The translations under genes were made by a program, and so were the position numbers. DNA of 64,000 nucleotides from Mycobacteroides sp. LB1 (GTDB lineage Bacteria > Actinomycetota > Actinomycetes > Mycobacteriales > Mycobacteriaceae): the NCBI RefSeq assembly GCF_013449725.1, contig NZ_JACCFF010000004.1:1-64000 (forward strand), given 5' to 3'. Below are positions 1 through 8,887 of this stretch, piece by piece. A model generated the notes under the pieces. That model ran no database searches. It had not been told where the DNA came from and was given only the letters and a program-made list of their open reading frames with translations. Numbering within the stretch: position 1 is the stretch's first letter; the number at the start of each line of letters is the position of its first letter.

Positions 1-129
<129 letters not shown>

Positions 130-140
130 TCACTTAAAGG

Positions 141-154
141 TAGAACACGTTTCA
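141..154. promoter_or_regulatory. KstR-type operator box 1 in the fadA5/cyp125 intergenic region
   Basis: TAGAACACGTTTCA matches the published KstR consensus TnnAACnnGTTnnA at every fixed position. KstR is the TetR-family repressor of cholesterol catabolism and is released by steroid-CoA thioesters. The box lies 39 bp from the fadA5 start and 166 bp from the cyp125 start, so it probably controls one or both divergent promoters. Confidence 0.85.
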
Positions 155-167
155 GTCTGGAAGCAAT

Positions 168-181
168 GAGAACGTGTTCTC
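168..181. promoter_or_regulatory. KstR-type operator box 2 in the fadA5/cyp125 intergenic region
   Basis: GAGAACGTGTTCTC is a perfect 14-bp palindrome with the AACnnGTT core. It deviates from the KstR consensus only at the two outermost bases (G and C in place of T and A). Its centre is 27 bp from that of box 1, which would let two repressor dimers control the divergent pair separately. Confidence 0.75.
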
Positions 182-319
182 CCCCTGTGCACCACGTTTC
201 GTCTGCGCTGATCGTGTGCTTCAATGGGGCTAGAGAGTGTCGTATCTCACTCGGCTCTCACTAGACGGTCTAACCAGATCGTCCCTGAAAGACGCCCCGA
301 AAGGCCATAGGAGTTCAAC

Positions 320-1579
320 GTGGTGCACCCCAGCCTTCCCGCCGGTTTCGACTTCACCGACCCGGAGATCTACGCAGAACGGCTCCCGATCGAGGAGCTC
401 AAGGAGCTACGGAAGACGGCTCCAATCTGGTGGCAGGAACAGCCAGAGGGAGTTGGCGGCTTCAACGACGGCGGATACTGGGTCGTCTCCAAGCACAAGG
501 ACGTCAAGGACGTGTCGCTACGCAGTGACGTCTTCTCCAGCTGGGAAAACACCGCGATCCCGCGGTTCCAGGACGACATCACGCGCGAGGCGATCGAGCT
601 GCAGCGCTACGTCATGTTGAACATGGACGCCCCGCACCACACGCGCTTGCGCAAGATCATTTCCCGTGGTTTCACTCCGCGTGCCATTGGTCGGTTGCGT
701 GACGAGCTGAACGAGCGCGCTCAACAGATCGCGAAGACGGCGGCGGCGAGCGGCAGCGGGGACTTCGTCGAGCAGGTCTCTTGTGAACTGCCGCTGCAGG
801 CCATCGCTGGGCTGCTCGGGGTGCCCATCGAGGATCGCGGCAAGCTGTTCAATTGGTCCAACGAGATGACCTCGTATGACGATCCTGAGTTCTCTCATAT
901 CGACCCAGCGGTCTCGTCGATGGAGATCCTGGCCTACTCGATGGAGATGGCGAAGCAGAAGGCCGAGAACCCGGGCGAGGACATCGTGACCACGCTCATC
1001 AACGCCGAGGTCGAGGGCGAGGGCAAGCTGTCCGATGACGAGTTCGGCTTCTTCGTGATCATGCTGGCAGTGGCCGGTAACGAGACTTCGCGCAACTCGA
1101 TCACCCAGGGCATGATGGCCTTCACCCAGTTCCCGGAGCAGTGGGAGCTGTACAAGAAGGAGCGCCCCGAGACTGCCGCCGATGAGATCGTCCGCTGGGC
1201 AACCCCAGTGACGTCTTTCCAGCGGACGGCGTTGGAGGACACCGAGCTTGGTGGTGTGCAGATTAAGAAGGGGCAGCGCGTGGTGATGATGTACCGCAGC
1301 GCCAACTTCGACGAAGAGGTGTTCGAGGATCCGTTCTCCTTCAACGTCATGCGTAACCCCAACCCGCACATGGGTTTCGGTGGCAGCGGTGCGCATTTCT
1401 GCATCGGGGCCAACCTGGCTCGTCTGACCATCAACCTGATGTTCAACGCCATCGCCGATCACATGCCGAACTTGGCTCCGGCAGGCGATCCGAAGCGGTT
1501 GCAGTCCGGCTGGCTCAACGGCATCAAGCACTGGCCGGTTGACTTCACCGGCGTTAGCGGTTGCCCGGTTCTGCAGTAG
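320..1579 (+). CDS. cyp125: Steroid C26/C27-monooxygenase, cytochrome P450 CYP125
   Basis: This P450 oxidises the terminal methyl carbon of cholesterol or cholestenone and starts side-chain degradation. The I-helix motif AGNET is at residues 252-256, and the haem-binding loop FGGSGAHFCIG has its ligand at Cys361. The sequence follows M. tuberculosis CYP125 closely throughout. The chosen GTG at 320 has an AGGAG-like site at 308-313 and gives 419 residues, a little shorter at the N-terminus than the 433-residue M. tuberculosis protein. It leads the side-chain operon, and fadE28 follows 23 bp downstream. KstR control is likely. Confidence 0.95.
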   Translation: MVHPSLPAGFDFTDPEIYAERLPIEELKELRKTAPIWWQEQPEGVGGFNDGGYWVVSKHKDVKDVSLRSDVFSSWENTAIPRFQDDITREAIELQRYVMLNMDAPHHTRLRKIISRGFTPRAIGRLRDELNERAQQIAKTAAASGSGDFVEQVSCELPLQAIAGLLGVPIEDRGKLFNWSNEMTSYDDPEFSHIDPAVSSMEILAYSMEMAKQKAENPGEDIVTTLINAEVEGEGKLSDDEFGFFVIMLAVAGNETSRNSITQGMMAFTQFPEQWELYKKERPETAADEIVRWATPVTSFQRTALEDTELGGVQIKKGQRVVMMYRSANFDEEVFEDPFSFNVMRNPNPHMGFGGSGAHFCIGANLARLTINLMFNAIADHMPNLAPAGDPKRLQSGWLNGIKHWPVDFTGVSGCPVLQ

Positions 1580-1602
1580 TTATTCAAAAGGAAACGCACG
1601 CT

Positions 1603-2664
1603 ATGGATTTCGCTTTTGCAGAGGAGCAGCAGGCTGTCTCCGATGTGGTCGAAACGGTGCTTGCCGATCGTGAATTCATCGGCGTAGTGCCCGCGATCGG
1701 ATACGACGAACCTGTCTGGCGGGCACTGGCTGACAACGGGGTCCTGAATCTTGCGCTGCCGGAACGACTGGGCGGTGACGGACTGGGCCTTGCCGAGGTA
1801 TCGGTGGCGCTCCGGGTGCTCGGTAAGCACGGCGCCCTGACGCCGGCGCTGTCCACTCTCGGGTTCGGTGTGGTTCCCCTGGTGGAACTGGCCTCTGACG
1901 AGCAGCAGGATAGGTACCTTGCCGGTGTGGGCTCCGGCGGAATCCTGACGGCGGCTCTGAATGAACCGGGCCGAGCCGTTCCTTTCACGCCTTCGGTGTC
2001 CGCCGTACGCGATGGGTCCTCGGTGGTGTTGAACGGCCGCAAGATCGGCGTTCTGCATGCGGCCGAGGCGAATTGGATACTTGTCACCACCGACAATGGC
2101 GTCGTTGTGGTGGCACCTAACACCCCGGGCGTGACAATCGCCCGGACGCCTACGGCCAGTAAGGCTGCCGAATACGCGGTGACCTTTTCCGATGTCTCGG
2201 TACCTGCGTCGGATGTGTTGAGCGGGTCGGTTGATCGGCTGAATCACCTTGTTTTGGCAGCTGTTGGTTCCTACGCGGATGGATTGGTTTCCGGCGCTTT
2301 GCGTCTTACTGCAGACCATGTGTCGAACCGGGAACAGTTCGGCAAGCCGCTGGCTACCTTCCAGGCGGTATCGCAGCAGCTGGCAGATGTGTACGTGGTG
2401 TCGCGGACACTGAATCTCGGTGTCACATCTGCGGTGTGGCGGCTGTCGGCAGCGCTCGATGCGACCGAGGACCTGGACATCGTGGCGTTCTGGATGGCCT
2501 TGGAGGCGCAGCGGGTCATGCAGATCTGCCATCACCTGCACGGCGGTCTGGGCGTGGATATCACCTACCCCATGAATCGCTACTACTCGACGATCAAGGA
2601 CCTGAGCCGTCTGGTGGGCGGTTCCTCCGAGCGTCTTGACGTACTCGCTGCGGCGCAAGTCTGA
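1603..2664 (+). CDS. fadE28: Acyl-CoA dehydrogenase FadE28 (ChsE1 subunit)
   Basis: This is one subunit of the alpha2beta2 ChsE1-ChsE2 dehydrogenase, which acts on the 3-carbon side-chain intermediate 3-oxo-4-pregnene-20-carboxyl-CoA. The protein (353 residues) has the acyl-CoA dehydrogenase fold, beginning MDFAFAEEQQAVSD and ending with the helical region containing QICHHLHGGLG. ATG 1603 is chosen over an in-frame TTG at 1561 because AAAAGGA precedes it and the TTG lies inside cyp125. Subunits of this type share one catalytic base and FAD sites with the partner, encoded immediately downstream. Confidence 0.93.
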   Translation: MDFAFAEEQQAVSDVVETVLADREFIGVVPAIGYDEPVWRALADNGVLNLALPERLGGDGLGLAEVSVALRVLGKHGALTPALSTLGFGVVPLVELASDEQQDRYLAGVGSGGILTAALNEPGRAVPFTPSVSAVRDGSSVVLNGRKIGVLHAAEANWILVTTDNGVVVVAPNTPGVTIARTPTASKAAEYAVTFSDVSVPASDVLSGSVDRLNHLVLAAVGSYADGLVSGALRLTADHVSNREQFGKPLATFQAVSQQLADVYVVSRTLNLGVTSAVWRLSAALDATEDLDIVAFWMALEAQRVMQICHHLHGGLGVDITYPMNRYYSTIKDLSRLVGGSSERLDVLAAAQV

Positions 2665-2676
2665 TTGGACTCGACG

Positions 2677-3840
2677 ATGCTCATTGATCTCACGCCGGAA
2701 CAGGCGAAGCTGCAAAGCGATCTGCGGCAGTATTTCTCGAATCTCGTCACTTCCGACGAGACCCGCGGGATGATGGTCGACCGTCATAGCGCGTCCTATG
2801 AGGCCGTCGTGCGTCGGATGGGTCAGGACGGCTGGCTCGGTGTCGGATGGCCCAAGGAGTATGGCGGACACGGATTCGGTCCGCTGGAGCAGCAGATCTT
2901 CATGAACGAGGTCATCCGCGCCGATGTCCCGATGCCCCTGGTGACACTGCAGACTGTCGGTCCGACCCTGCAGAAGTACGGCACCGAAGAGCAGAAGAAG
3001 AAGTTCCTACCCGGAATCCTGGCCGGCGAAATCCATTTCGCCATCGGATATACCGAGCCGGAGGCGGGAACGGACCTGGCGTCCTTGCGCACCTCCGCGG
3101 TTCGCGATGGCGACCACTACATCGTCAACGGGCAGAAGATCTTCACCACCGGCGCACACCAGGCCCAGTACATCTGGCTGGCCTGTCGCACCGATCCGGA
3201 TGCACCCAAGCACAAGGGCATCTCGATTCTCATCGTCGACACAAAAGATCCGGGTTACTCGTGGACGCCGATCATCACCAACGACGGTGCACACCACACC
3301 AACGCCACCTACTACTCCGATGTCCGGGTGCCGGTGGAGATGTTAGTGGGCGAGGAGAATCAGGGCTGGAAGCTCATCACCACCCAGCTGAACCACGAGC
3401 GGGTTTCACTGGGCCCCTCTGGGCGAATTGCCGGCATGTACGACCGGGTATATGAGTGGGCCGCGAAGCCGGGGGCCGACGGTGTCGCGCCGCTGTCACA
3501 CGATGATGTCCGCCGCGTTTTGGGTGAGATGAAGGCAGTATGGCGGCTCAACGAGCTGCTCAACTGGCAGGTCGCCTCGTCGGGTGACGACATCAGCATG
3601 GCGGATGCGGCGGCGACGAAAATCCTTGCCACCGAATGGATTCAGAAACTCGGCCGGTTGAGCGAAGGAGTCGTGGGCCGCTATGGCGATCCCGCGGACG
3701 CGAACACTGCCGAGACACTTGAATGGCTTGATGCACAGACCAAGCGCCACTTGGTGATCACCTTCGGTGGCGGTGTGAATGAGGTTATGCGCGAGATGGT
3801 TGCAACCGCAGGACTAGGAACCCCGAGGGTTCCGCGATGA
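2677..3840 (+). CDS. fadE29: Acyl-CoA dehydrogenase FadE29 (ChsE2 subunit)
   Basis: This is the partner of FadE28 in the heteromeric steroid acyl-CoA dehydrogenase. The 387-residue protein starts MLIDLTPEQ and keeps the flavin-contact region AIGYTEPEAGTDL and the C-terminal QTKRHLVITFGGGVNEVMREM segment. ATG 2677 is preferred to the TTG at 2665 because it gives the same length as the M. tuberculosis protein as I recall it. The gene follows fadE28 by 12 bp and overlaps chsH2 by 4 bp (ATGA), consistent with translational coupling of the complex. Confidence 0.93.
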   Translation: MLIDLTPEQAKLQSDLRQYFSNLVTSDETRGMMVDRHSASYEAVVRRMGQDGWLGVGWPKEYGGHGFGPLEQQIFMNEVIRADVPMPLVTLQTVGPTLQKYGTEEQKKKFLPGILAGEIHFAIGYTEPEAGTDLASLRTSAVRDGDHYIVNGQKIFTTGAHQAQYIWLACRTDPDAPKHKGISILIVDTKDPGYSWTPIITNDGAHHTNATYYSDVRVPVEMLVGEENQGWKLITTQLNHERVSLGPSGRIAGMYDRVYEWAAKPGADGVAPLSHDDVRRVLGEMKAVWRLNELLNWQVASSGDDISMADAAATKILATEWIQKLGRLSEGVVGRYGDPADANTAETLEWLDAQTKRHLVITFGGGVNEVMREMVATAGLGTPRVPR

Positions 3841-4793
3841 CTGATGTAGTGCTTCAGGTTCAAGAGGGTGCGGCCAAGATCAAGGCCGACGGGCCGAGTA
3901 CACCCAAGGTGGGTCGCGACCCCGTCAACCAGCCGATGATCAACAACTGGATCGAGGCGATGGGGGACAAGAACCCCATCTACGTGTCCGATGAAGCGGC
4001 CCGTGCCGCAGGGCATCCCGGCATCGTCGCACCGCCGGCGATGGCGCAGGTGTGGACCATGGGCGGGTTGCACAAGGTGCAGGCCACCGACGACCCGCTG
4101 GGTCGTGCAATGGAGCTATTGGACGGAGCTGGGTACGAGTCGGTCGTCGCGACCAACTCCGAACAGATCTACCACCGTTACTTAGCGCCGGGTGAAGAAG
4201 TCAGCATCACCAACGAGGTGAGCGACATCTTCGGACCCAAGCAGACCGCGCTGGGTGAGAGTTTCTTTATCAACATCCACGTCGAGTGGACGGTCGGCGA
4301 CGAGCTTGTCGCCGAAATGAATTGGCGCATTATGAAGTTCCGACCGGGCGCGAAGCCCACATCGGATGTGCCCGAAGACCTTGATCCGTCCAAGTTGATG
4401 CGACCGTCCTGGTCGCGCGATAGCGCCTACTTCTGGGAAGGCGTCGCCGCGCACGAGCTGCGTCTGCAGAAGCGGCCCGACGGCTCGTTGCAGCACCCGC
4501 CGGTACCTGCGGTCTGGCAGGACAAAGAGGCGCCCGTCGAGTACCAGGTGGCCAGCGGCAAGGGTGCGGTGTACAGCTACGTCGTGCATCATGCGCCGCA
4601 AGTTCCCGGGCGTACTTTGCCTTTCGTGATCGCCCTGGTCGAGCTCGAGGAAGGTGTCCGGATGCTCGGGGAGCTCCGCGGCGTCTCACCCGATGATGTC
4701 GTAATCGGGTTGCCCGTTCAGGTGACATATCTCGACTTCCCGGCCGAGGGCGATAGTCCGGCGTGGACCCTATACGCATGGGAGGCAGCGTGA
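3837..4793 (+). CDS. chsH2: Steroid enoyl-CoA hydratase subunit ChsH2 (MaoC plus DUF35/OB-fold)
   Basis: This 318-residue protein combines an N-terminal MaoC-like hot-dog domain (about residues 1-180) with a C-terminal OB-fold DUF35 domain (about 190-318). In the family ChsH2 pairs with ChsH1 to hydrate 3-oxo-4,17-pregnadiene-20-carboxyl-CoA. Its DUF35 domain binds the aldolase Ltp2, whose gene lies two positions downstream. The ATG overlaps the fadE29 stop (ATGA) and the stop overlaps the chsH1 GTG. Order and content match Rv3542c of M. tuberculosis. Confidence 0.92.
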   Translation: MTDVVLQVQEGAAKIKADGPSTPKVGRDPVNQPMINNWIEAMGDKNPIYVSDEAARAAGHPGIVAPPAMAQVWTMGGLHKVQATDDPLGRAMELLDGAGYESVVATNSEQIYHRYLAPGEEVSITNEVSDIFGPKQTALGESFFINIHVEWTVGDELVAEMNWRIMKFRPGAKPTSDVPEDLDPSKLMRPSWSRDSAYFWEGVAAHELRLQKRPDGSLQHPPVPAVWQDKEAPVEYQVASGKGAVYSYVVHHAPQVPGRTLPFVIALVELEEGVRMLGELRGVSPDDVVIGLPVQVTYLDFPAEGDSPAWTLYAWEAA

Positions 4794-5182
4794 GTATCGT
4801 TGGCGAGAAGCTGCCCGAGCTGAAACTCGAAGGCACTCCGACATTTATCGTGTCGACCGCGTTGGCGACCCGTGACTTCCAGGATGTGCACCACGATCGC
4901 GATCTGGCGCAGGCCAAGGGTTCCAAGGACATCTTCGTCAATATCCTCACTGACACCGGTTTGGTGGAGCGGTTCGTCACCGACTGGGCGGGCCCGTCTG
5001 CGCGTGTGAAGTCCATCGCGTTGCGTCTGGGCGTCCCTTGGTACGCCTACGACACCACGGTGTTCTCCGGTGAGGTGTCGGCCGTCGAGGACGGGCTCGT
5101 GGAGATAGATGTGGTGGGCCGCAACAGCCTTGGTGATCACGTCACCGCCAAGGTCAAGCTGACGATCGGAGCGGGACAGTGA
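4790..5182 (+). CDS. chsH1: Steroid enoyl-CoA hydratase subunit ChsH1 (MaoC-like)
   Basis: This 130-residue single hot-dog-fold protein is the second ChsH subunit. It contains DFQDVHHDRDLA, the hydratase motif with the Asp/His catalytic pair, followed by SKDIFVNILTDTG. I chose GTG 4790, which overlaps the chsH2 stop as GTGA and has GGGAGG 5-11 bases upstream. An upstream in-frame ATG (4763) would lie within chsH2 and add nothing conserved. The stop overlaps the ltp2 GTG in the same way, so chsH2-chsH1-ltp2 look translationally coupled. Confidence 0.93.
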   Translation: MSIVGEKLPELKLEGTPTFIVSTALATRDFQDVHHDRDLAQAKGSKDIFVNILTDTGLVERFVTDWAGPSARVKSIALRLGVPWYAYDTTVFSGEVSAVEDGLVEIDVVGRNSLGDHVTAKVKLTIGAGQ

Positions 5183-6339
5183 GTCTCTCGGGTAAGGCCG
5201 CCATCGCGGGCATCGGCGCCACCGATTTCTCCAAGAAGTCTGGACGCTCGGAGCTGCGCCTGGCGTCGGAAGCCGTGCTGGACGCGCTGGACGATGCCGG
5301 GCTAGCCGCGTCGGATGTTGACGGCTTGGTGACCTTCACCATGGACTCCAACCTGGAGACCGCAGTCGCCCGCTCGACGGGTATCGGCGAGCTGAAGTTC
5401 TTCAGCCAGATCGGCTACGGCGGCGGGGCGGCAGCCGCGACGGTGCAGCAGGCCGCGTTGGCAGTTGCCGCCGGTGTCGCGGAAGTTGTTGTGGCATACC
5501 GTGCATTCAACGAGCGTTCGGAGTTTCGGTTCGGCCAGGTGATGACCGGACTCAGTTCAACGGCTGACTCGCGCGGGGTGGAGTACAGCTGGTCGTACCC
5601 GCACGGGTTGAGCACACCGGCGGCATCGGTGGCGATGATCGCCCGGCGGTACATGCATGAATACGGCGCCACAAGTGCCGATTTCGGTGCCGTGTCGGTG
5701 GCCGACCGTAAGCATGCGGCCACCAATCCAAAGGCTTTCTTCTATGGCAAGCCGATCACCATTGAGGACCACCAGAACTCGCGGATGATCGCCGACCCGG
5801 TGCGACTGCTCGACTGCTGTCAGGAAAGCGACGGTGGGGTGGCGATCGTCGTGACGACTCCCGAACGTGCGCGCGATCTGAAGCATCGTCCGGCAATCAT
5901 CGAGGCCGCCGCGCAGGGGTCGAGCGATGACCAGTTCACCATGTACTCGTACTACCGTGACGAGCTTGGGCTGCCCGAGATGGGCCTGGTCGGCCGGCAG
6001 CTGTGGGCGCAAAGTGGCTTGACGCCCAATGACATTCAAACCGCGATCCTGTACGACCACTTCACGCCGTACACCCTGCTGCAGCTCGAAGAGCTGGGCT
6101 TCTGCGATAAGGGCGAGGCCAAGGATTTCGTCGCCAACGGCGCCATCGAGCTGGGCGGGAAGCTGCCGATCAATACGCACGGCGGTCAGCTCGGCGAGGC
6201 CTACATCCACGGCATGAACGGCATTGCCGAGGGTGTGCGTCAGCTGCGCGGCACGTCCGTCAACCAGGTGCCGAATGTCGAACATGTCCTCGTCACCGCC
6301 GGTACCGGGGTGCCGACCTCCGGCCTCATCCTGGGGTAA
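5179..6339 (+). CDS. ltp2: Steroid side-chain retro-aldolase Ltp2 (thiolase fold)
   Basis: In the family, Ltp2 cleaves 17-hydroxy-3-oxo-4-pregnene-20-carboxyl-CoA to androstenedione and propionyl-CoA in complex with the ChsH2 DUF35 domain. The 386-residue protein has the SCP-x/thiolase fold, with a glycine-rich QIGYGGGAAAATVQ segment where thiolases carry the nucleophilic loop and INTHGGQLGEAYIHGMNG near the C-terminus. Length and sequence match Rv3540c. It is the last gene of the cyp125 operon and ends 5 bp from a convergent amidase gene. Confidence 0.93.
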   Translation: MSLSGKAAIAGIGATDFSKKSGRSELRLASEAVLDALDDAGLAASDVDGLVTFTMDSNLETAVARSTGIGELKFFSQIGYGGGAAAATVQQAALAVAAGVAEVVVAYRAFNERSEFRFGQVMTGLSSTADSRGVEYSWSYPHGLSTPAASVAMIARRYMHEYGATSADFGAVSVADRKHAATNPKAFFYGKPITIEDHQNSRMIADPVRLLDCCQESDGGVAIVVTTPERARDLKHRPAIIEAAAQGSSDDQFTMYSYYRDELGLPEMGLVGRQLWAQSGLTPNDIQTAILYDHFTPYTLLQLEELGFCDKGEAKDFVANGAIELGGKLPINTHGGQLGEAYIHGMNGIAEGVRQLRGTSVNQVPNVEHVLVTAGTGVPTSGLILG

Positions 6340-6344
6340 TCGAC

Positions 6345-7127
6345 TCAGCTCAGGAACCTGGCTATGCCCTGAGCGATCGCCGCCGCCAGACGGGCTTGGC
6401 CATCCGGACTGGACAGCATCGCGGCGTCGTCGCCGTTCTTCATGTTTCCGCACTCGATGAGGATTGCCGGGTACTGGGCCAGGTTTAACCCGGCTAGGTC
6501 GGAACGCCCATAGAGACCGTCGTTTCCACGGTAGGTCGACGGCTGGAATCCGGAGGTCTTGAGCTGATCGCGCATGGTGCTGGCCAAGCGCAACGACGGA
6601 CCCGCCTGCGCTTCGTTGATCGGCGGATTCGAGTAGTTGACGTGAAATCCCCGGCCGTCTCGGGGGCCGCCATCGGCATGAATACTGACAATCGCATCGG
6701 GATTGAAGGAGTTGCCGTTAGCGGCGCGCTGGTCGATGCATGGTCCGAGTGCGTTGTCGTTGCCGCGTGAGAGCGCGGTGCGAACACCGGCCCCGGTAAG
6801 GGCCTGGCGGATGTGCAACACCACATTCCAGTTGAAAGTGTGCTCAGGAAAGCCTGCATCGGTGGCGGTGCCGCTGGTCTGGCAGTTCTTGGTGCGCCCC
6901 CGGCCGTCACTGACCTGCCGGGTGATCGAGCCGTCGTTGGCGCCGTTGTGGCCGGGGTCGAGGAAGACGATCTTGCCCGCGATGGGAGATTGGGCATGGG
7001 CCAGGGCGGCGGTTGAGAGCATGGCCGGCATGCTCAACAGGACGGGCACGCTCGAGGCGTACTTGAGGACATCGCGTCGCGAGAGGCAGCGGGACCGCTT
7101 GGCGGGACCGCACGGGGAGGTCTGCAC
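6345..7127 (-). CDS. Tat-exported zinc N-acetylmuramoyl-L-alanine amidase (Amidase_3, Ami1/Rv3717-like)
   Basis: Amidase_3 enzymes cut the bond between MurNAc and the peptide stem of peptidoglycan. Zinc and catalytic residues are visible: His60 in DPGHNG, Glu95 in FPEHTF, His150 in SIHADGG and Glu225 in IECGN. The N-terminus carries SRRDVLK then a hydrophobic stretch ending ALAHA, a twin-arginine signal peptide with a cut near residue 45. GTG 7127 (260 residues) is chosen because longer starts run into the divergent gene and add low-complexity sequence. The nearest relative I recognise is mycobacterial Ami1, which lacks the Tat motif as I remember it. Confidence 0.85.
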   Translation of the reverse strand: MQTSPCGPAKRSRCLSRRDVLKYASSVPVLLSMPAMLSTAALAHAQSPIAGKIVFLDPGHNGANDGSITRQVSDGRGRTKNCQTSGTATDAGFPEHTFNWNVVLHIRQALTGAGVRTALSRGNDNALGPCIDQRAANGNSFNPDAIVSIHADGGPRDGRGFHVNYSNPPINEAQAGPSLRLASTMRDQLKTSGFQPSTYRGNDGLYGRSDLAGLNLAQYPAILIECGNMKNGDDAAMLSSPDGQARLAAAIAQGIARFLS

Positions 7128-7252
7128 GCGGGAAAGGTATGCGCCGAACCTGGGGTACGGTGCTCGGACATGTGGCTCGGTTGAACTGTGGCCGAGACGA
7201 GACCGTATCGCAGTCACAGCTTTCTGACAGAAACCCCGGTAATGCTTGGTCG

Positions 7253-8011
7253 ATGATCTATCGGGAGGCCTCGACCGCGGCGGGCGTGCTGACCCGCCTG
7301 CGCAGGGACCTTGCCGAGACCTTTCAGCCGCCACGTCGATGGCTCGAGGGATTGGGTCTGAACCTCGCACTGTCGATCGCCTACCTAATCATCTGGCAGC
7401 CGATCGCCCAACACGGACGCAAGCGCGACTGGGCGCTACTCGTCGGGACCTACTTCGCCATGTTCATCTTTGCCGACGTGTCCGTGACCAACATGCTCGG
7501 TCTGGACGCCGATCGAGTCAGGCACGCGTTGCGGGGTCATCGGTCGCTTCTACATGTCTTGCTGGTCAAGAACATCGCACTGTTTCTCGTCGCCGGGCTA
7601 CCGACACTTGTGCTGACGGCTTTCCTGACCATCCACCGGCAGCAGGCAACCCAGACCGCGATCACGGTGCCCGATGTCGCCGTGCACATCGTGAGCTGGC
7701 TGGGCCTGGGCAATCTGGTGTCGGTGCTGCTGCCCATGGTGGCTCGGCCGCTGCGGATGCGTTGGCGGCAACGGGGCGACCTGTTGGTCACCGCGCGATG
7801 GCTCATCTATCTGGCCCTGCCATATGGCGTCTACTACCTCGTGGCACCGGTAGGAGGTATTCCACGGGCCATATTCGGGCGCAACGTTTTCCACTCCATG
7901 CCGCTTACCGAGCGATCCCTCATGGAACTCGGCTTGGGTATCGCGGTCTGGAGCATCGGCACCGTGCTTGCGCTGGGGGTGAACCGCTACCGCGGAATAC
8001 GGTGGTACTAG
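7253..8011 (+). CDS. Multi-pass membrane protein of unknown function
   Basis: This 252-residue protein has about six hydrophobic segments (for example LNLALSIAYLIIW, TYFAMFIFADVSV, LVKNIALFLVAGLPTLVL, and the C-terminal GIAVWSIGTVLAL). Its layout resembles ABC-2 type permeases, but I see no diagnostic motif and no ATPase partner nearby. ATG 7253 follows a weak ribosome site; translation could start further upstream in the same frame. It is divergent from the amidase and ends 9 bp from convergent hsd4B. Confidence 0.7.
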   Translation: MIYREASTAAGVLTRLRRDLAETFQPPRRWLEGLGLNLALSIAYLIIWQPIAQHGRKRDWALLVGTYFAMFIFADVSVTNMLGLDADRVRHALRGHRSLLHVLLVKNIALFLVAGLPTLVLTAFLTIHRQQATQTAITVPDVAVHIVSWLGLGNLVSVLLPMVARPLRMRWRQRGDLLVTARWLIYLALPYGVYYLVAPVGGIPRAIFGRNVFHSMPLTERSLMELGLGIAVWSIGTVLALGVNRYRGIRWY

Positions 8012-8020
8012 CCGGAACGG

Positions 8021-8878
8021 CTATTTGTAGGTGAGCTCCACATCGGCCAGTGCGGGAGCGTCCTCACGCTCGGCCACGACTGCAGAGATCAGCAGCTTGC
8101 CGTCTTCCTTCCAGATGCGGGTCTTGAGTGTCTCGCCCGGGAACACCACACCCGCGAACTTCGCGGCATATGAGGTCACCCGCGAGGCGTCACCGTCCAG
8201 CGCCGCGTCGACGGCCGCCTTGCAGACCACGCCGTAGCTGCACAGCCCATGCAGGATCGGACGGGGGAATCCCGCCGCTGCCGCGAAGGCGGGGTCGGAG
8301 TGCAACGGGTTGCGGTCGCCGCAGAGCCGGTACAGCAGCGCCTGCTGCGGCAGGATGTGCGTCGAAACTTCCAGGTCCGGCGCGCGTTCGGGAGCACCAC
8401 CGGCAGCGGACGGACCTCTTTCGCCGCCGAAGCCGCCCTCGCCGCGCGCGAAGATCGAACGACGGATGGTCCACAGGGGCCCCTGGTCGTCGGAAGTTGT
8501 TGTCTCCGTGACGATAACGGCAGCCTTGCCCTTGTCCCAGATCTCTACGATCTTGCCTTCCGACCGCGCGGTACCCGAGGGTGGCAAGGCGCGGTGCGCG
8601 GTCACCTGCTCGGTGCCGTGCAGGATCTTGGCCAGGTCGATCTCTATACCCGGGAACGACACCTTGGGGGGCTCCACCGCGTGGAAACCGGAGGCGACGG
8701 TCGCGAACGTCGGCAACACCTGCGGGGTCTTGTCTTGTAGGTACCGCAGTTCGGTCTCGCTGACTGGATCGGCGCCTGCACCAATCGCCAGGTGATACAG
8801 CTGCACATCGGATGCGGTCCAGGAGAATTCCGCGGGCTCGACAGCAGCGCCCAGGGCGATATCGACGTTGATAGGCAT
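8021..8878 (-). CDS. hsd4B: MaoC-like steroid enoyl-CoA hydratase Hsd4B/ChsH3 (Rv3538-like)
   Basis: This 285-residue double hot-dog hydratase of cholesterol side-chain beta-oxidation has the hydratase-2 motif YRLCGDRNPLHSDP in the C-terminal half, with the catalytic Asp and His, followed by FPRPILHGLC. It closely matches Rv3538. The start at 8878 lies 9 bp after the kstD stop, so it is the second gene of a kstD-hsd4B minus-strand operon and probably shares KstR control. Confidence 0.9.
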   Translation of the reverse strand: MPINVDIALGAAVEPAEFSWTASDVQLYHLAIGAGADPVSETELRYLQDKTPQVLPTFATVASGFHAVEPPKVSFPGIEIDLAKILHGTEQVTAHRALPPSGTARSEGKIVEIWDKGKAAVIVTETTTSDDQGPLWTIRRSIFARGEGGFGGERGPSAAGGAPERAPDLEVSTHILPQQALLYRLCGDRNPLHSDPAFAAAAGFPRPILHGLCSYGVVCKAAVDAALDGDASRVTSYAAKFAGVVFPGETLKTRIWKEDGKLLISAVVAEREDAPALADVELTYK

Positions 8879-8887
8879 GAGCCGACC

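Noticed and set aside
1459..2871. Long open frame (470 codons) on the minus strand opposite fadE28
   Set aside because: It lies entirely antisense to fadE28/fadE29, whose protein families are certain. The translation is Arg/His/Gln-rich with no family pattern, typical of the complement of high-GC genes.
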